From positions 1 to 64,000 of the forward strand of contig WION01000278.1 in assembly GCA_015039365.1 (NCBI GenBank): 64,000 nt of DNA, written 5' to 3'. This document shows positions 41,433-51,340 of this stretch, piece by piece; positions within the stretch are counted from its first letter, which is position 1; every line of letters begins with the position of its first letter. The stretch comes from Amanita rubescens (Eukaryota > Basidiomycota > Agaricomycetes > Agaricales > Amanitaceae). The notes beneath the pieces were generated by a model that was not told where the DNA came from, searched no databases, and was given only the letters and a program-made list of their open reading frames with translations. Both the position numbers and the translations under genes were made by a program.

Positions 41433-42329
41433 CTAAAAAAGAATTTAATGAGCTTAAAGCTTAATTAAAGCTAAAAGTCTAATTCATCTTTATTAAGTTA
41501 CCAGGGTGCCATAGACTAGGATGTCAGACTATATAGAGTTCCTCGGTTACGAGTATAGTCCATATTCGGTTAAACCAACCGACCCTGAGTAACTTAGTTA
41601 CAAGCCAAGCTTAGATAAAGCTCAGGTCCACAGGTCCACTCGGTCTTGAAAGCTCGGATTATCCCTGAATGCTGTAAATGACATGCAAAATCAATCGCTG
41701 GCTCAAGCGCTCTTGGGCGAACCACGGTTTTACCCATTGCGATTGTAAATAGAAATAATGTCTGGTCCATAAACCCCCCAGACCATTATATAAGCACGAC
41801 CGGTAATCAATATGAAACTTCTAAATGGGATTATGGGATTACCATAGAGCCCAAACTTAGAATGATCTTAACGATCATTCCGACTAAAGGAGTCCCTAAG
41901 GGCGCATCCTTAATAGACTGCGTGTACCACCCACAATGAGGTGTCAGCACGTCCTTTATACTAGAAGTTTCTAAATACGAGCCATATTGTATTATAAAGC
42001 CTCTAGGGGCTTATGATGTTATATCGTGCATGAATACCCCAGTCACATCACAGAGGGCAAGTATAACTCTGGGGGGGCCGACATTGCCATGCCAGCATCG
42101 AGAAACATAGGTAGTACCCTTATCCCTGGGTGTCTAGGAGATCCCCCTAAAGCCCTAGGGTCCGGGCGCATGTCATTAGCGCATATGCCATATCAAGGAT
42201 TAGTGATATCAAGATGATAAGACCATATCAGGCTCGCTGCGATACTATACCAGTGGGACATCATGTCGGATGACGAGCAAGCGAGCGGCGATGTGGGTCC
42301 TGGCAATATCGACGGCGGGGCCCATAACC
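41433..42329 (-). other. 5' leader of outer copia element
   Basis: Non-coding leader with blocks shared with the inner element's leader (for example around 41762-42190). Primer-binding site at 42316-42329. A possible leader intron (donor CTG|gtaact near 41502 to acceptor 41433) is visible. Confidence 0.6.
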
Positions 42330-42737
42330 TGACGAAGAAGACAGGTCTACGCGAGAGCGTGTCCACAGCATGAGCAGGTGCAATAGCTTACCTATTGCGA
42401 TATGATCTTAGCACTACCCTTCGGCGTAGTAGTGATAGTAAGAGGAAGAGAATGGATTGTCCTATTCTACGATACAGGACAGGTTTATATACTTAAGAGA
42501 GAACAAATATGTGTCTACATATGTGTAAGCGTATAGTATAGATGGGAAGATATGGCGTGCTAAGCATACCATAAGGTGCAATCATGAGTCTATCATGTTG
42601 TCACTATGATATCATAATGAAGTCATTATGATGTCATCTCTATGTCATACATAAAGGATGACGCGAGCGATATGAGTAACATTGATTGTAGTCAATCAAT
42701 AGTTAATCATTCTATAAATATAATTCTATATTTAACA
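42330..42737 (-). repeat. 5' LTR of outer copia element
   Basis: 408 bp, partner of 24344-24755. Confidence 0.95.
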
Positions 42738-42742
42738 TTTTC

Positions 42743-42773
42743 CATTACCCAAACACATATGTACATAATCTAA
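42743..42773 (+). pseudogene. Last codons of the split Plavaka-like remnant
   Basis: Using one copy of the TTTTC duplication, the frame from 24343 continues here as S-ITQTHMYII and a TAA stop at 42771-42773. Confidence 0.6.
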
Positions 42774-43655
42774 TGAACAAGAATGTCTAATAACTATTTT
42801 ATCCCCGATCTTGAGTGCCGGCCTATAGTGGCATCCATAGACCATATAGCAATAAGCAAATGCTGCCATAGAAACTCCGTGACAGCATAATGTACTATCT
42901 ACGACGCACGTTATCGCTGCGGCAGAAATGATGGAGCATCACTGTCGTCGATATCGGATCATGATATGGATCTATGTGCGTGGAGATGATATATTCGGCT
43001 ATCAATCCAACCGCGTGGCTACAATCGGGCTGAGTTTTTCCTGATGTCCATCTTTCACATTGCCTGTGCTGGCCTCGCCTTCACTGGAACATTCCTTAGA
43101 TGAACGTGTCTTCTATTACTATTACTTCGCTCAAATGCGTTCTCTGCATCCCATGTTGATTGGAAATGGCTTGGCTGACGTGACATATTCCGTAAGAGCC
43201 CATGCCCATGCACATAGCAGGACTAATTAAATGATTAAGTTGATTACGCAAAATCCGAAAGGGGCGGTAGCGAACGCCGTTTGCGCGTTATCTAGTCTTC
43301 ATTTGGCACAAACAGAAATATTGCATTCACCAGAGTCAAGCATAGAACAAAGCAAAGCGACGTACTTCCGTGATGAAGCGTACTTCCAGATCAGTAGTTC
43401 TCGCTACATTGGCAGGTTTTCGGCAGGTTCCACTCTGGCCGTTCCAGCGGCTTTCCGGAGCTGCCGGAGTGGTGTCAGAGCGCCTCGCCACTTTTTTATG
43501 CAAGGTACATTGCTCCGAGAGCCGTTTTGATGGCTCTGAAAGCACTGAGATCGCACTGAGATCGGTTTTGTGGCTTAGCAAAGCAGTTCAAGTTTCAAAA
43601 TTATTTTTTATTGCAGCATTGTATATTACAGTAGCGGAAGCGGGTACTATGGGAA
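42774..43655. other. No recognised feature
   Basis: Short open frames only. Confidence 0.4.
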
Positions 43656-44260
43656 AGAGACAAGTATTGATGTAACAATGCTGAATCTTCAAGCTTCAAG
43701 AGTGGGTTGGGTGATAGCGATTGACGAAGAGCATCCCTCTGTCCGCCACTTGTTCTAATTTTTTCACCAAGTCGTATTGACCATGATATACCGACAAGCA
43801 GTGGTCTAATAGTAAAGCTCGGAGGACTTCGGCCAACAAAACCCGACTCTGTTCCAAAGATTAGCCTGAATTGCCGTGCCTCGAATGAAGAGTTAAAACA
43901 CTTACGTGGCTTTCGCTTGGATTCTCTTTCCAATCGGACTCTTCTTCGCCATTCGGACGGAGCTGTATCCTAGGTGAAAACCGCGATAGGAGTTTATTTT
44001 CGGCATCCTCTGGCAAAAGGGGTGTTCCCGAGGATGTTCTTGAGAGTATTGCAAAGTTTCTCAACAAGGGTATTGTCTCGCACAGCGTGGTTGGCTTTCC
44101 ACTCCCTCTCGAGCAACGGGACTTCAACTAGAGATATGTCTGTGGTGCCGACAGATAGACCCTCGTTAGGTTGAGGGGATGGGAACGTCGCATGTTCCAC
44201 CAGGAAATCGTGCAGGTTGGATATGATGATGGCGGTGTTGAATCCCCGCAACCTACTCGG
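43656..44260 (-). pseudogene. Unrecognised gene remnant
   Basis: Coding-like pieces follow each other on the minus strand in shifting frames. A piece from about 44251 reads LHDFLVEHATFPSP, LEREWKANHAVRDNTLVEKL (key residues REWKANHAVRD) and ends at TAA (43994-43996). A second has EDAENKLLSRFSPR up to a donor (CAC|gtaagt, near 43903). A third after an acceptor near 43864 has LDHCLSVYHGQYDLVKKLEQ and DRGMLFVNRYH. The pattern suggests a decayed gene; I cannot name the family. Confidence 0.4.
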
Positions 44261-44477
44261 TATTTTCCTCGCGCGGGTTTACCCCAGACAACGGCGCTAG
44301 ACACCCAAGCAGCGCACGGCAATTCACGAGACATCTACTCGCGGTGTTACCCGGTGAAGCAACGGCGAGACCCATCCTTTTCTTCGTGGGACGCACGGCG
44401 TTTGCCGGTAAGACAATTCCGGTGAGCATCGCAGTGAGTCGTGACTCGTGAGTCTTGATCAGGTTTCTTCTACCCAT

Positions 44478-45448
44478 ATGAGCACTCAACGAAGACCGAA
44501 CAGCTTCAAGAGCGACAACATGAAAGGGAGACGAGAAAGGCTGCGACGGGTTGTATGGATACTAGTGGTAAGCACCTAATCAATTTCTGCTCGACCCACG
44601 CTTATGATTTGCTTTACTTATAACTTCTTCCGCGTAACGGTATCAAATGGAAACGAAACAGGAAACTTTCAAACATTTCTTCCCAACTATGAAGAACAAC
44701 TGCGCCGGCAATTCTTGAAGTTTGCCGCTACTCAATTACCCGGTACGTCAGTCAGTCTACAAACGGTCAATTTAACGATCTCTAATTATCTTGTTTACAG
44801 GTCATCCACTCAGGGCCGCCTTCGCATGCACTGGATCGACTTGCGCAGCATTACTCTCGGTGTCGGTTGCTACGACCGGTGACGCCGACTCCCGCTGACT
44901 CCACGGTCGGAGCGAAGACAAGTCCTGTTACAGTGGAGCCCACCAACGATGATACCCTCCGCTACATCCAGCACCGCCATGCCACCTTTGTCACCAGACA
45001 TTGAAGTTGCAACACAGGTTGCCTTGACAAGCGAAGTACTTGATATTGACAAGGCCATTGCAGTTGAACCAAGAGCAGAGTCTGGTCTTTTCTCTGACAG
45101 AGGTGCACATAATATCTATCATGGCTGCACCAAACGATGAAGCTGAAGTTTCCGCAACTGTGACAACGGAGACTACCATACCAGCTGCGAAGCGGGGGCG
45201 AAAGGAAAAGAACCATCGTCAGGAACCCAAAACGAAGACGAAGGGACAGGGTGCTCGAGTGAAGAAACGCAAGGTTCTGTCGATGGAGGAAGAGAAGGAT
45301 CAAGGGTTGTCGCCAAAGGTGGAGGTGACACCTACAGCACGCGCTTCAGCGCGGTAAGTGGATCATTTCAATTGCTATTCTTCAAGCTAAGTTTATCAAT
45401 AGACTTCATAGCATCAGTTACGCAAAAGCTTTCGTCAGCGTTCGCTAA
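44478..45448 (+). CDS. Possible small gene encoding a basic, Lys-rich protein
   Basis: Best supported part is an exon from ATG 45121 (MAAPNDEAEV, then PAAKRGRKEK and KKRKVLSMEEEKD) ending at a good donor (GCG CG|gtaagt at 45355) and joined over a 48-nt intron to a short last exon ending at a stop near 45446. The basic patches suggest nuclear or nucleic-acid binding. Upstream coding-like pieces (44478-44570, 44690-44750 and 44800-44990) may be earlier exons, but frames are not resolved. Confidence 0.3.
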
Positions 45449-47188
45449 ATCGCCAGGTGTACTAGACGACAAGTTTGTCACGCAGTCTATTTAAATATTC
45501 CAATAGAATTCAATTCATAGTAACATTCAACCTAGACGTAGACCTTCTAATAGAATATATGCCTGTATATTCCCTGCCAGCCTCGGACCATGCCACGCGA
45601 TGCGGTGGCCCACAACTGACAAGTGATTATCTGCCAACTGGCGACAAGTACCGGAAGAGTCCGGCATTTCGGATCCTCTATTTACCGGCCCAATATGGAC
45701 CGCTTCTCACCCCACAAGGGAAATACGCGACGTTCTGAAATCTACACGTCCAAATGAGAAAAATGTTAGATGTGCCTGAGAGCGCAACTGTTAATATGAG
45801 ATCTGTAACACGCCATTGTGACATCAGAATAACCTGACGATCGGAATTTTTCGAGATGTTGATACAACATCTAAACCCTGGTTATCAGCACAATGTTTGA
45901 CTTGGCAACAATTTTTATATGACCGGACAATGTCACCCTGATGTTTGCCAGTAGAATGTTTGCCTAACATCTGCTTCTAGGGCATAATTTAGACATCTTT
46001 ATTAGATACCATATTGACATCACGTTGACCTTACCATGATGTCCATTATCATATTTTTTTTGTATTCGACATGTACACTCTCGATAAGTACAACATACCA
46101 CTAATCTATAATACTATGATCATGAATACATCCGAGGGAGGGAGCACGAGGCTCCAATTGCGAGCGGTCGCGGGTGTGGATGAACAGGAATATAGGCAAA
46201 GTCCATTATTTGGACATACAAACAAAGACATGGCATCTCCACTAACACCGTACACGAACGAACCCATACCCCCTTGGCCACCGCGGCAACACGCACAATA
46301 CTCGGTATGTGTCCTCCCCCCCTCGCCAGCACCCAAACACGGTTTAGAATTTATTAACTCAACCCAATTACTAGAACCCGCCACTGCTCTTCAAGAAACC
46401 CTTTGCCACCGGCCCACCGCGGCAACACTCGCAACACTCACAATACTCGATATGTGTCCTCCCCCCTTCGCCCGCACCCAGATGGCCCATCGACCAAACA
46501 GTCCCCCGCAGCGCCACGGTGGCTTCCATCTTTTGCCCGGATCACATAGCATACCCACACACGACGCGGACCGCGGTCGACAGACTCGACACCCTGTCAT
46601 TACCACAACGTGTCCATATCACCCCTAATAGATTTTTATGAGTAGTATCTTAGCATGCAATATATTGAATGTTCCGAGAAATGTAACAGTCGAGTAGCAA
46701 CCACATTTATTTGTGATGAGCTATCTGAGTCAATCTAGTGAATCGTGATGTCGTGGTGACATTGTGGTAGTGTCTGCCTGATGATCATCGGGATATGATA
46801 CTTGGGATGCCCTCACAACATCACAGGAAGATGTATTTCCTCTGTCCATATTCAGACATAGGTATCAGATCGGATAAAATTGATCAGAGAATACAGGCGT
46901 TTTTATATGCAATAAACATTCGTTACGGGCTTGTCACAATATTTGTATTGAAATACTTTTTCCCGCCTCAGGATCACTTGGACGTGTACGCACAGCTATA
47001 TTGCAAATCAGGACAGTCTTCCACTTAATGGGAACGATGCTCACAACGCATCAATGTTCCGTCATAGGCACTATCAAGACAAATGGTAAACAGAAACGAT
47101 CAGCTAGTAATTGCTTAGCACTCGCTCGAATATAGAAAGTAATCGGCCATACTTTATGTCACGGTACCCTTCAGATTCAGATATATGT
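45449..47188. other. AT-rich non-coding stretch with a short duplication
   Basis: No gene recognised. Two similar segments of about 70-75 bp lie at 46276-46342 and 46411-46484 (shared CCACCGCGGCAACAC and TATGTGTCCTCCCCCC). The 45840-46060 part holds several 'gatgtt/aacatc' words in both orientations and may be a decayed repeat. Confidence 0.4.
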
Positions 47189-50100
47189 CTAGCAAGGCTC
47201 GCATTTCGTGATGGTGACCGGAGGGGCGGTCACCGTAACAGTCACGTAGTTGGTGGCTGGGATACAGCTGGTGCATGGGACACATTGAACGCTGGACGTC
47301 GTTGGCAGCACGACAGGGATACTAGGCCTCGTAGTAGATGAAGTCGTTGGAAGTACGATGGGGATACTAGGCCTCGTAGTGGATGACGTCGTTGGAAGCA
47401 CGATGGGGATACTAGGCCTCGTAGTGGATGAAGTCGTTGGCAGCACGACGGGGATACTAGGCCTCGTAGTAGATGAAGTCGTTGGAAGCACCATGGGGAT
47501 ACTAGGCCTCGTAGTGGATGAAGTCGTTGGAAGTACGATGGGGATACTAGGCCTCGTAGTAGATGAAGTCGTTGGAAACACGATGGGGATACTAGGCCTC
47601 GTAGTGGATGATGTCGTTGGAAGTACGATGGGGATACTAGGCCTCGTAGTGGATGATGTCGTTGGCAGCACGATTGGGATACTAGGCCTCGTAGTGGATG
47701 AAGTCGTTGGCAGCACGACGGGGATACTAGGCCTCGTAGTAGATGAAGTCGTTGGAAGCACGATGGGGATACTAGGCCTCGTAGTGGATGATGTCGTTGG
47801 CAGCACGACGGGGATACTAGGCCTCGTAGTGGATGAAGTCGTTGGAAGTACGATTGGGATACTAGGCCTCGTAGTGGATGAAGTCGTTGGCAGCACGACG
47901 GGGATACTAGGCCTCGTAGTAGATGAAGTCGTTGGAAGCACAATGGGGATACTAGGCCTCGTAGTAGATGAAGTCGTTGGCAGCACGATTGGGACACTAG
48001 GCCTCGTAGTGGATGAAGTCGTTGGAAGTACGACGGGGATACTAGGCCTCGTAGTGGATGATGTCGTTGGCAGCACGACAGGGATACTAGGCCTCGTAGT
48101 AGATGAAGTCGTTGGCAGCACGACAGGGATACTAGGCCTCGTAGTAGATGAAGTCGTTGGAAGCACGATGGGGATACTAGGCCTCGTAGTGGATGAAGTC
48201 GTTGGCAGCACGACGGGAATACTAGGCCTCGTAGTAGATGATGTCGTTGGCAGCACGATGGGGATACTAGGCCTCGTAGTGGATGAAGTCGTTGGAAGTA
48301 CGATGGGGATACTAGGCCTCGTAGTAGATGAAGTCGTTGGAAGCACGATTGGGACACTAGGCCTCGTAGTGGATGATGTCGTTGGCAGCACGATTGGGAT
48401 ACTAGGCCTCGTAGTGGATGAAGTCGTTGGAAGCACGACGGGGATACTAGGCCTCGTAGTGGATGATGTCGTTGGAAGCACGACGGGGATACTAGGCCTC
48501 GTAGTAGATGATGTCGTTGGCAGCACGATTGGGATACTAGGCCTCGTAGTGGATGATGTCGTTGGCAGCACGACGGGGATACTAGGCCTCGTAGTGGATG
48601 AAGTCGTTGGAAGCACGACGGGGATACTAGGCCTCGTGGTAGATGAAGTCGTTGGAAGCACGACGGGGATACTAGGCCTCGTAGTAGATGATGTCGTTGG
48701 AAGCACGACGGGGATACTAGGCCTCGTAGTAGATGATGTCGTTGGAAGCACGACGGGGATACTAGGCCTCGTAGTAGATGAAGTCGTTGGCAGCACGATG
48801 GGGATACTAGGCCTCGTAGTGGATGAAGTCGTTGGAAGTACGACGGGGATACTAGGCCTCGTAGTGGATGAAGTCGTTGGAAGTACGACGGGGATACTAG
48901 GCCTCGTAGTGGATGAAGTCGTTGGAAGTACGATTGGGATACTAGGCCTCGTAGTGGATGAAGTCGTTGGAAGCACGATGGGGATACTAGGCCTCGTAGT
49001 AGATGAAGTCGTTGGAAGCACGATGGGGATACTAGGCCTCGTAGTAGATGACGTCGTTGGAAGCACGACGGGGACACTAGGCCTCGTAGCGGATGATGTC
49101 GTTGGAAGTACGATTGGGATACTAGGCCTCGTAGTGGATGATGTCGTTGGCAGCACGACAGGGATACTAGGCCTCGTAGTAGATGAAGTCGTTGGCAGCA
49201 CGACGGGGATACTAGGCCTCGTAGTAGATGAAGTCGTTGGAAGCACGATGGGGATACTAGGCCTCGTAGTGGATGATGTCGTTGGCAGCACGACGGGGAT
49301 ACTAGGCCTCGTAGTGGATGAAGTCGTTGGAAGTACGATTGGGATACTAGGCCTCGTAGTGGATGAAGTCGTTGGCAGCACGACGGGGATACTAGGCCTC
49401 GTAGTAGATGAAGTCGTTGGAAGCACCATGGGGATACTAGGCCTCGTAGTAGATGAAGTCGTTGGCAGCACGATTGGGACACTAGGCCTCGTAGTGGATG
49501 ATGTCGTTGGAAGCACGACGGGGATACTAGGCCTCGTAGTAGATGATGTCGTTGGCAGCACGATTGGGATACTAGGCCTCGTAGTGGATGATGTCGTTGG
49601 CAGCACGACGGGGATACTAGGCCTCGTAGTGGATGAAGTCGTTGGAAGCACGACGGGGATACTAGGCCTCGTGGTAGATGAAGTCGTTGGAAGCACGACG
49701 GGGATACTAGGCCTCGTAGTAGATGATGTCGTTGGAAGCACGACGGGGATACTAGGCCTCGTAGTAGATGATGTCGTTGGAAGCACGACGGGGATACTAG
49801 GCCTCGTAGTAGATGAAGTCGTTGGCAGCACGATGGGGATACTAGGCCTCGTAGTGGATGAAGTCGTTGGAAGTACGACGGGGATACTAGGCCTCGTAGT
49901 GGATGAAGTCGTTGGAAGTACGACGGGGATACTAGGCCTCGTAGTGGATGAAGTCGTTGGAAGTACGATTGGGATACTAGGCCTCGTAGTGGATGAAGTC
50001 GTTGGAAGCACGATGGGGATACTAGGCCTCGTAGTAGATGAAGTCGTTGGAAGCACGATGGGGATACTAGGCCTCGTAGTGGATGATGTCGTTGGCAGCA

Positions 50101-50488
50101 CGACGGGAATACTAGGCCTCGTAGTGAAAGACGTCGTTGGCGGTACGCCTGGAAATAAGCAGTCTGTCATGACGGGCCGCCCCGTTCTGACGCGAGGCTC
50201 ATCCCTCACATGAGTCTCGTTGCACGTCGGTATTACGTCTGTTTCCGTTTCGCGATAAGCCGTCCAATTCGTTCCATTGCATGGCACCAAGTAGGGCGTT
50301 ATATTTTCGATTGTGGTTGTAGAGATATACCCGTCCGGATAACTTTTCATTGCGGTTGTGGTGCCTGTAGGTTCGTGAGTTGAAACGCAAATCGTCATTC
50401 TGCCTTGCGCCATTGCAAAGTTCGGGAAGCAAAGAATCACGAGTGCTAGGAAGGGCCCGAGCATCGTGAATGGCGACTCTTGCAACAT
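47189..50488 (-). CDS. Secreted mucin-like protein with about 60 tandem 15-residue repeats
   Basis: A single-exon ORF of 1099 residues. An N-terminal signal peptide (LGPFLALVILCFPNFAMAQG) is followed by a short domain with Cys and N-glycosylation sites (CNGTNWT, CNETHV), then a long array of TTSSTTRPSIP(I/V)VLP, and a C-terminal Cys-rich end (CVPCTSCIPA...TKCEPC) with VTVTVTAPPVT. Thr/Ser/Pro richness implies heavy O-glycosylation and a wall or extracellular-matrix location (inference). No GPI-type hydrophobic tail was seen. A second start, Met9, would give a cleaner signal peptide. The repeat number is likely to vary between strains. Confidence 0.8.
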   Translation of the reverse strand: MLQESPFTMLGPFLALVILCFPNFAMAQGRMTICVSTHEPTGTTTAMKSYPDGYISTTTIENITPYLVPCNGTNWTAYRETETDVIPTCNETHVRDEPRVRTGRPVMTDCLFPGVPPTTSFTTRPSIPVVLPTTSSTTRPSIPIVLPTTSSTTRPSIPIVLPTTSSTTRPSIPIVLPTTSSTTRPSIPVVLPTTSSTTRPSIPVVLPTTSSTTRPSIPIVLPTTSSTTRPSIPVVLPTTSSTTRPSIPVVLPTTSSTTRPSIPVVLPTTSSTTRPSIPVVLPTTSSTTRPSIPVVLPTTSSTTRPSIPIVLPTTSSTTRPSIPVVLPTTSSTTRPSVPIVLPTTSSTTRPSIPMVLPTTSSTTRPSIPVVLPTTSSTTRPSIPIVLPTTSSTTRPSIPVVLPTTSSTTRPSIPIVLPTTSSTTRPSIPVVLPTTSSTTRPSIPVVLPTTSSTTRPSIPIVLPTTSSATRPSVPVVLPTTSSTTRPSIPIVLPTTSSTTRPSIPIVLPTTSSTTRPSIPIVLPTTSSTTRPSIPVVLPTTSSTTRPSIPVVLPTTSSTTRPSIPIVLPTTSSTTRPSIPVVLPTTSSTTRPSIPVVLPTTSSTTRPSIPVVLPTTSSTTRPSIPVVLPTTSSTTRPSIPVVLPTTSSTTRPSIPIVLPTTSSTTRPSIPVVLPTTSSTTRPSIPVVLPTTSSTTRPSIPIVLPTTSSTTRPSVPIVLPTTSSTTRPSIPIVLPTTSSTTRPSIPIVLPTTSSTTRPSIPVVLPTTSSTTRPSIPIVLPTTSSTTRPSIPVVLPTTSSTTRPSIPVVLPTTSSTTRPSIPVVLPTTSSTTRPSVPIVLPTTSSTTRPSIPIVLPTTSSTTRPSIPVVLPTTSSTTRPSIPIVLPTTSSTTRPSIPVVLPTTSSTTRPSIPIVLPTTSSTTRPSIPVVLPTTSSTTRPSIPIVLPTTSSTTRPSIPIVLPTTSSTTRPSIPIVFPTTSSTTRPSIPIVLPTTSSTTRPSIPMVLPTTSSTTRPSIPVVLPTTSSTTRPSIPIVLPTTSSTTRPSIPIVLPTTSSTTRPSIPVVLPTTSSVQCVPCTSCIPATNYVTVTVTAPPVTITKCEPC
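47320..50135 (-). repeat. 45-bp minisatellite with higher-order structure
   Basis: The unit is 45 bp with variation mainly at a few positions (GTAGT/GTGGT, AGCAC/AGTAC, ACGG/ATGG/ATTG). Variant order repeats at larger scale. The rare GTGGT unit occurs at 48636 and 49671, 1035 bp (23 units) apart with matching neighbours. Another block matches between about 47800 and 49285 (1485 bp, 33 units). The plus strand and a second minus frame also stay open through the array because the unit is a multiple of three. Confidence 0.93.
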
Positions 50489-51340
50489 GCGCCAGATACG
50501 AAAAGTATCTTATACCAAGATCAGACTTGCACGCAAATGACGGGAAGAAATAACGCACGAGAGGGGTTCCGAGGGCATGAAATTGCTGCCACATGTTGTA
50601 AGCCATGTTGTAGTTATGAAGAATCTCGGTTCGTTGCTGGCGTTCTGACTACGATTGTGTGTGACAGTGACATGATGTGACGCACAACACTTACTCCTAA
50701 TCCGATGTTTTCACACTGCAAATCTAACGACCTCGTGTACCATCAAGCGCCCAGATCTCAAGCCTCGTTGACGGGATATTGGATTATTATGGCATCCCGA
50801 ACAGGCGTTTGACAGTTCTAAAAACCAACGGAAGCGAAATGATATTCACTTCCTTTTTGAGTCAATCACACCAAGGTTGTTGGCTGGAGCGAGGCGCGGC
50901 GCGTGTCAGCCTGATGGAAAAAGAAATGGGTTCTAGCGCTTCGAAGCTGCCTAGTCTGTCTATTCACCTTGCCTGTACACGAATGATATTGCCGCTAGGT
51001 CCAAATCGTTCACCCTGGAGAACCTTGAATCAATCCTGAGCATCGAGGGCAGTACTCTGTTGCTCATTTGACGTAAAATCCGACTGATCTACCAAATCAA
51101 GAACCTTGAAAGACGAGATTAGGACACAATGTAATTCGGGGAACTTGGGGTCGAACGTGTTTGACATGATGCCTCGTTGGTTCCTTCAAATCAGCGTTTG
51201 CTTCATTGAGCGATCAATATCGAACAGTCGACGATTACATGAAGATAGTGCATTTGAGATCAATTATGGGCCTACAACTACATGAAACCATACGTTCCTC
51301 CATAGAATGTGAAAAAAACTGAGCAATGCACCTACAATAC
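50489..51340. other. Intergenic; left part of the locus A/B duplication
   Basis: 51095-51340 is the reverse-complement counterpart of 8945-9180. No gene recognised in the rest; it should hold the mucin gene's promoter. Confidence 0.5.

Larger units (their letters stand above)
24344..42737 (-). mobile_element. Outer Ty1/copia LTR retrotransposon, split by nested insertions
   Basis: LTRs lie at 24344-24755 and 42330-42737, flanked by the 5-bp target duplication TTTTC (24339-24343, 42738-42742). It runs on the minus strand: 5' LTR on the right, primer-binding site 42316-42329, a long leader, an upstream ORF, gag-pol, and a polypurine tract (24756-24766) at the left LTR. Element X interrupts gag-pol at 28666-38916. 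Removing X and one ACGT duplication restores the frame (..GGT AGA ACG T|GT ATC GAA..). The two LTRs differ by one substitution and one 4-bp repeat-number change, so the element is young. Confidence 0.95.

Noticed and set aside
45841..46060. CRISPR-like or palindromic array
   Set aside because: The 'gatgtt/aacatc' words are irregularly spaced and imperfect, and CRISPR arrays are not expected in a fungal chromosome.
47242..49482. A 746-codon frame rich in CCQRLH/LLRGLVS repeats on the minus strand
   Set aside because: It is an alternative frame of the same 45-bp array; the 1099-residue frame has the signal peptide and Cys-rich ends.
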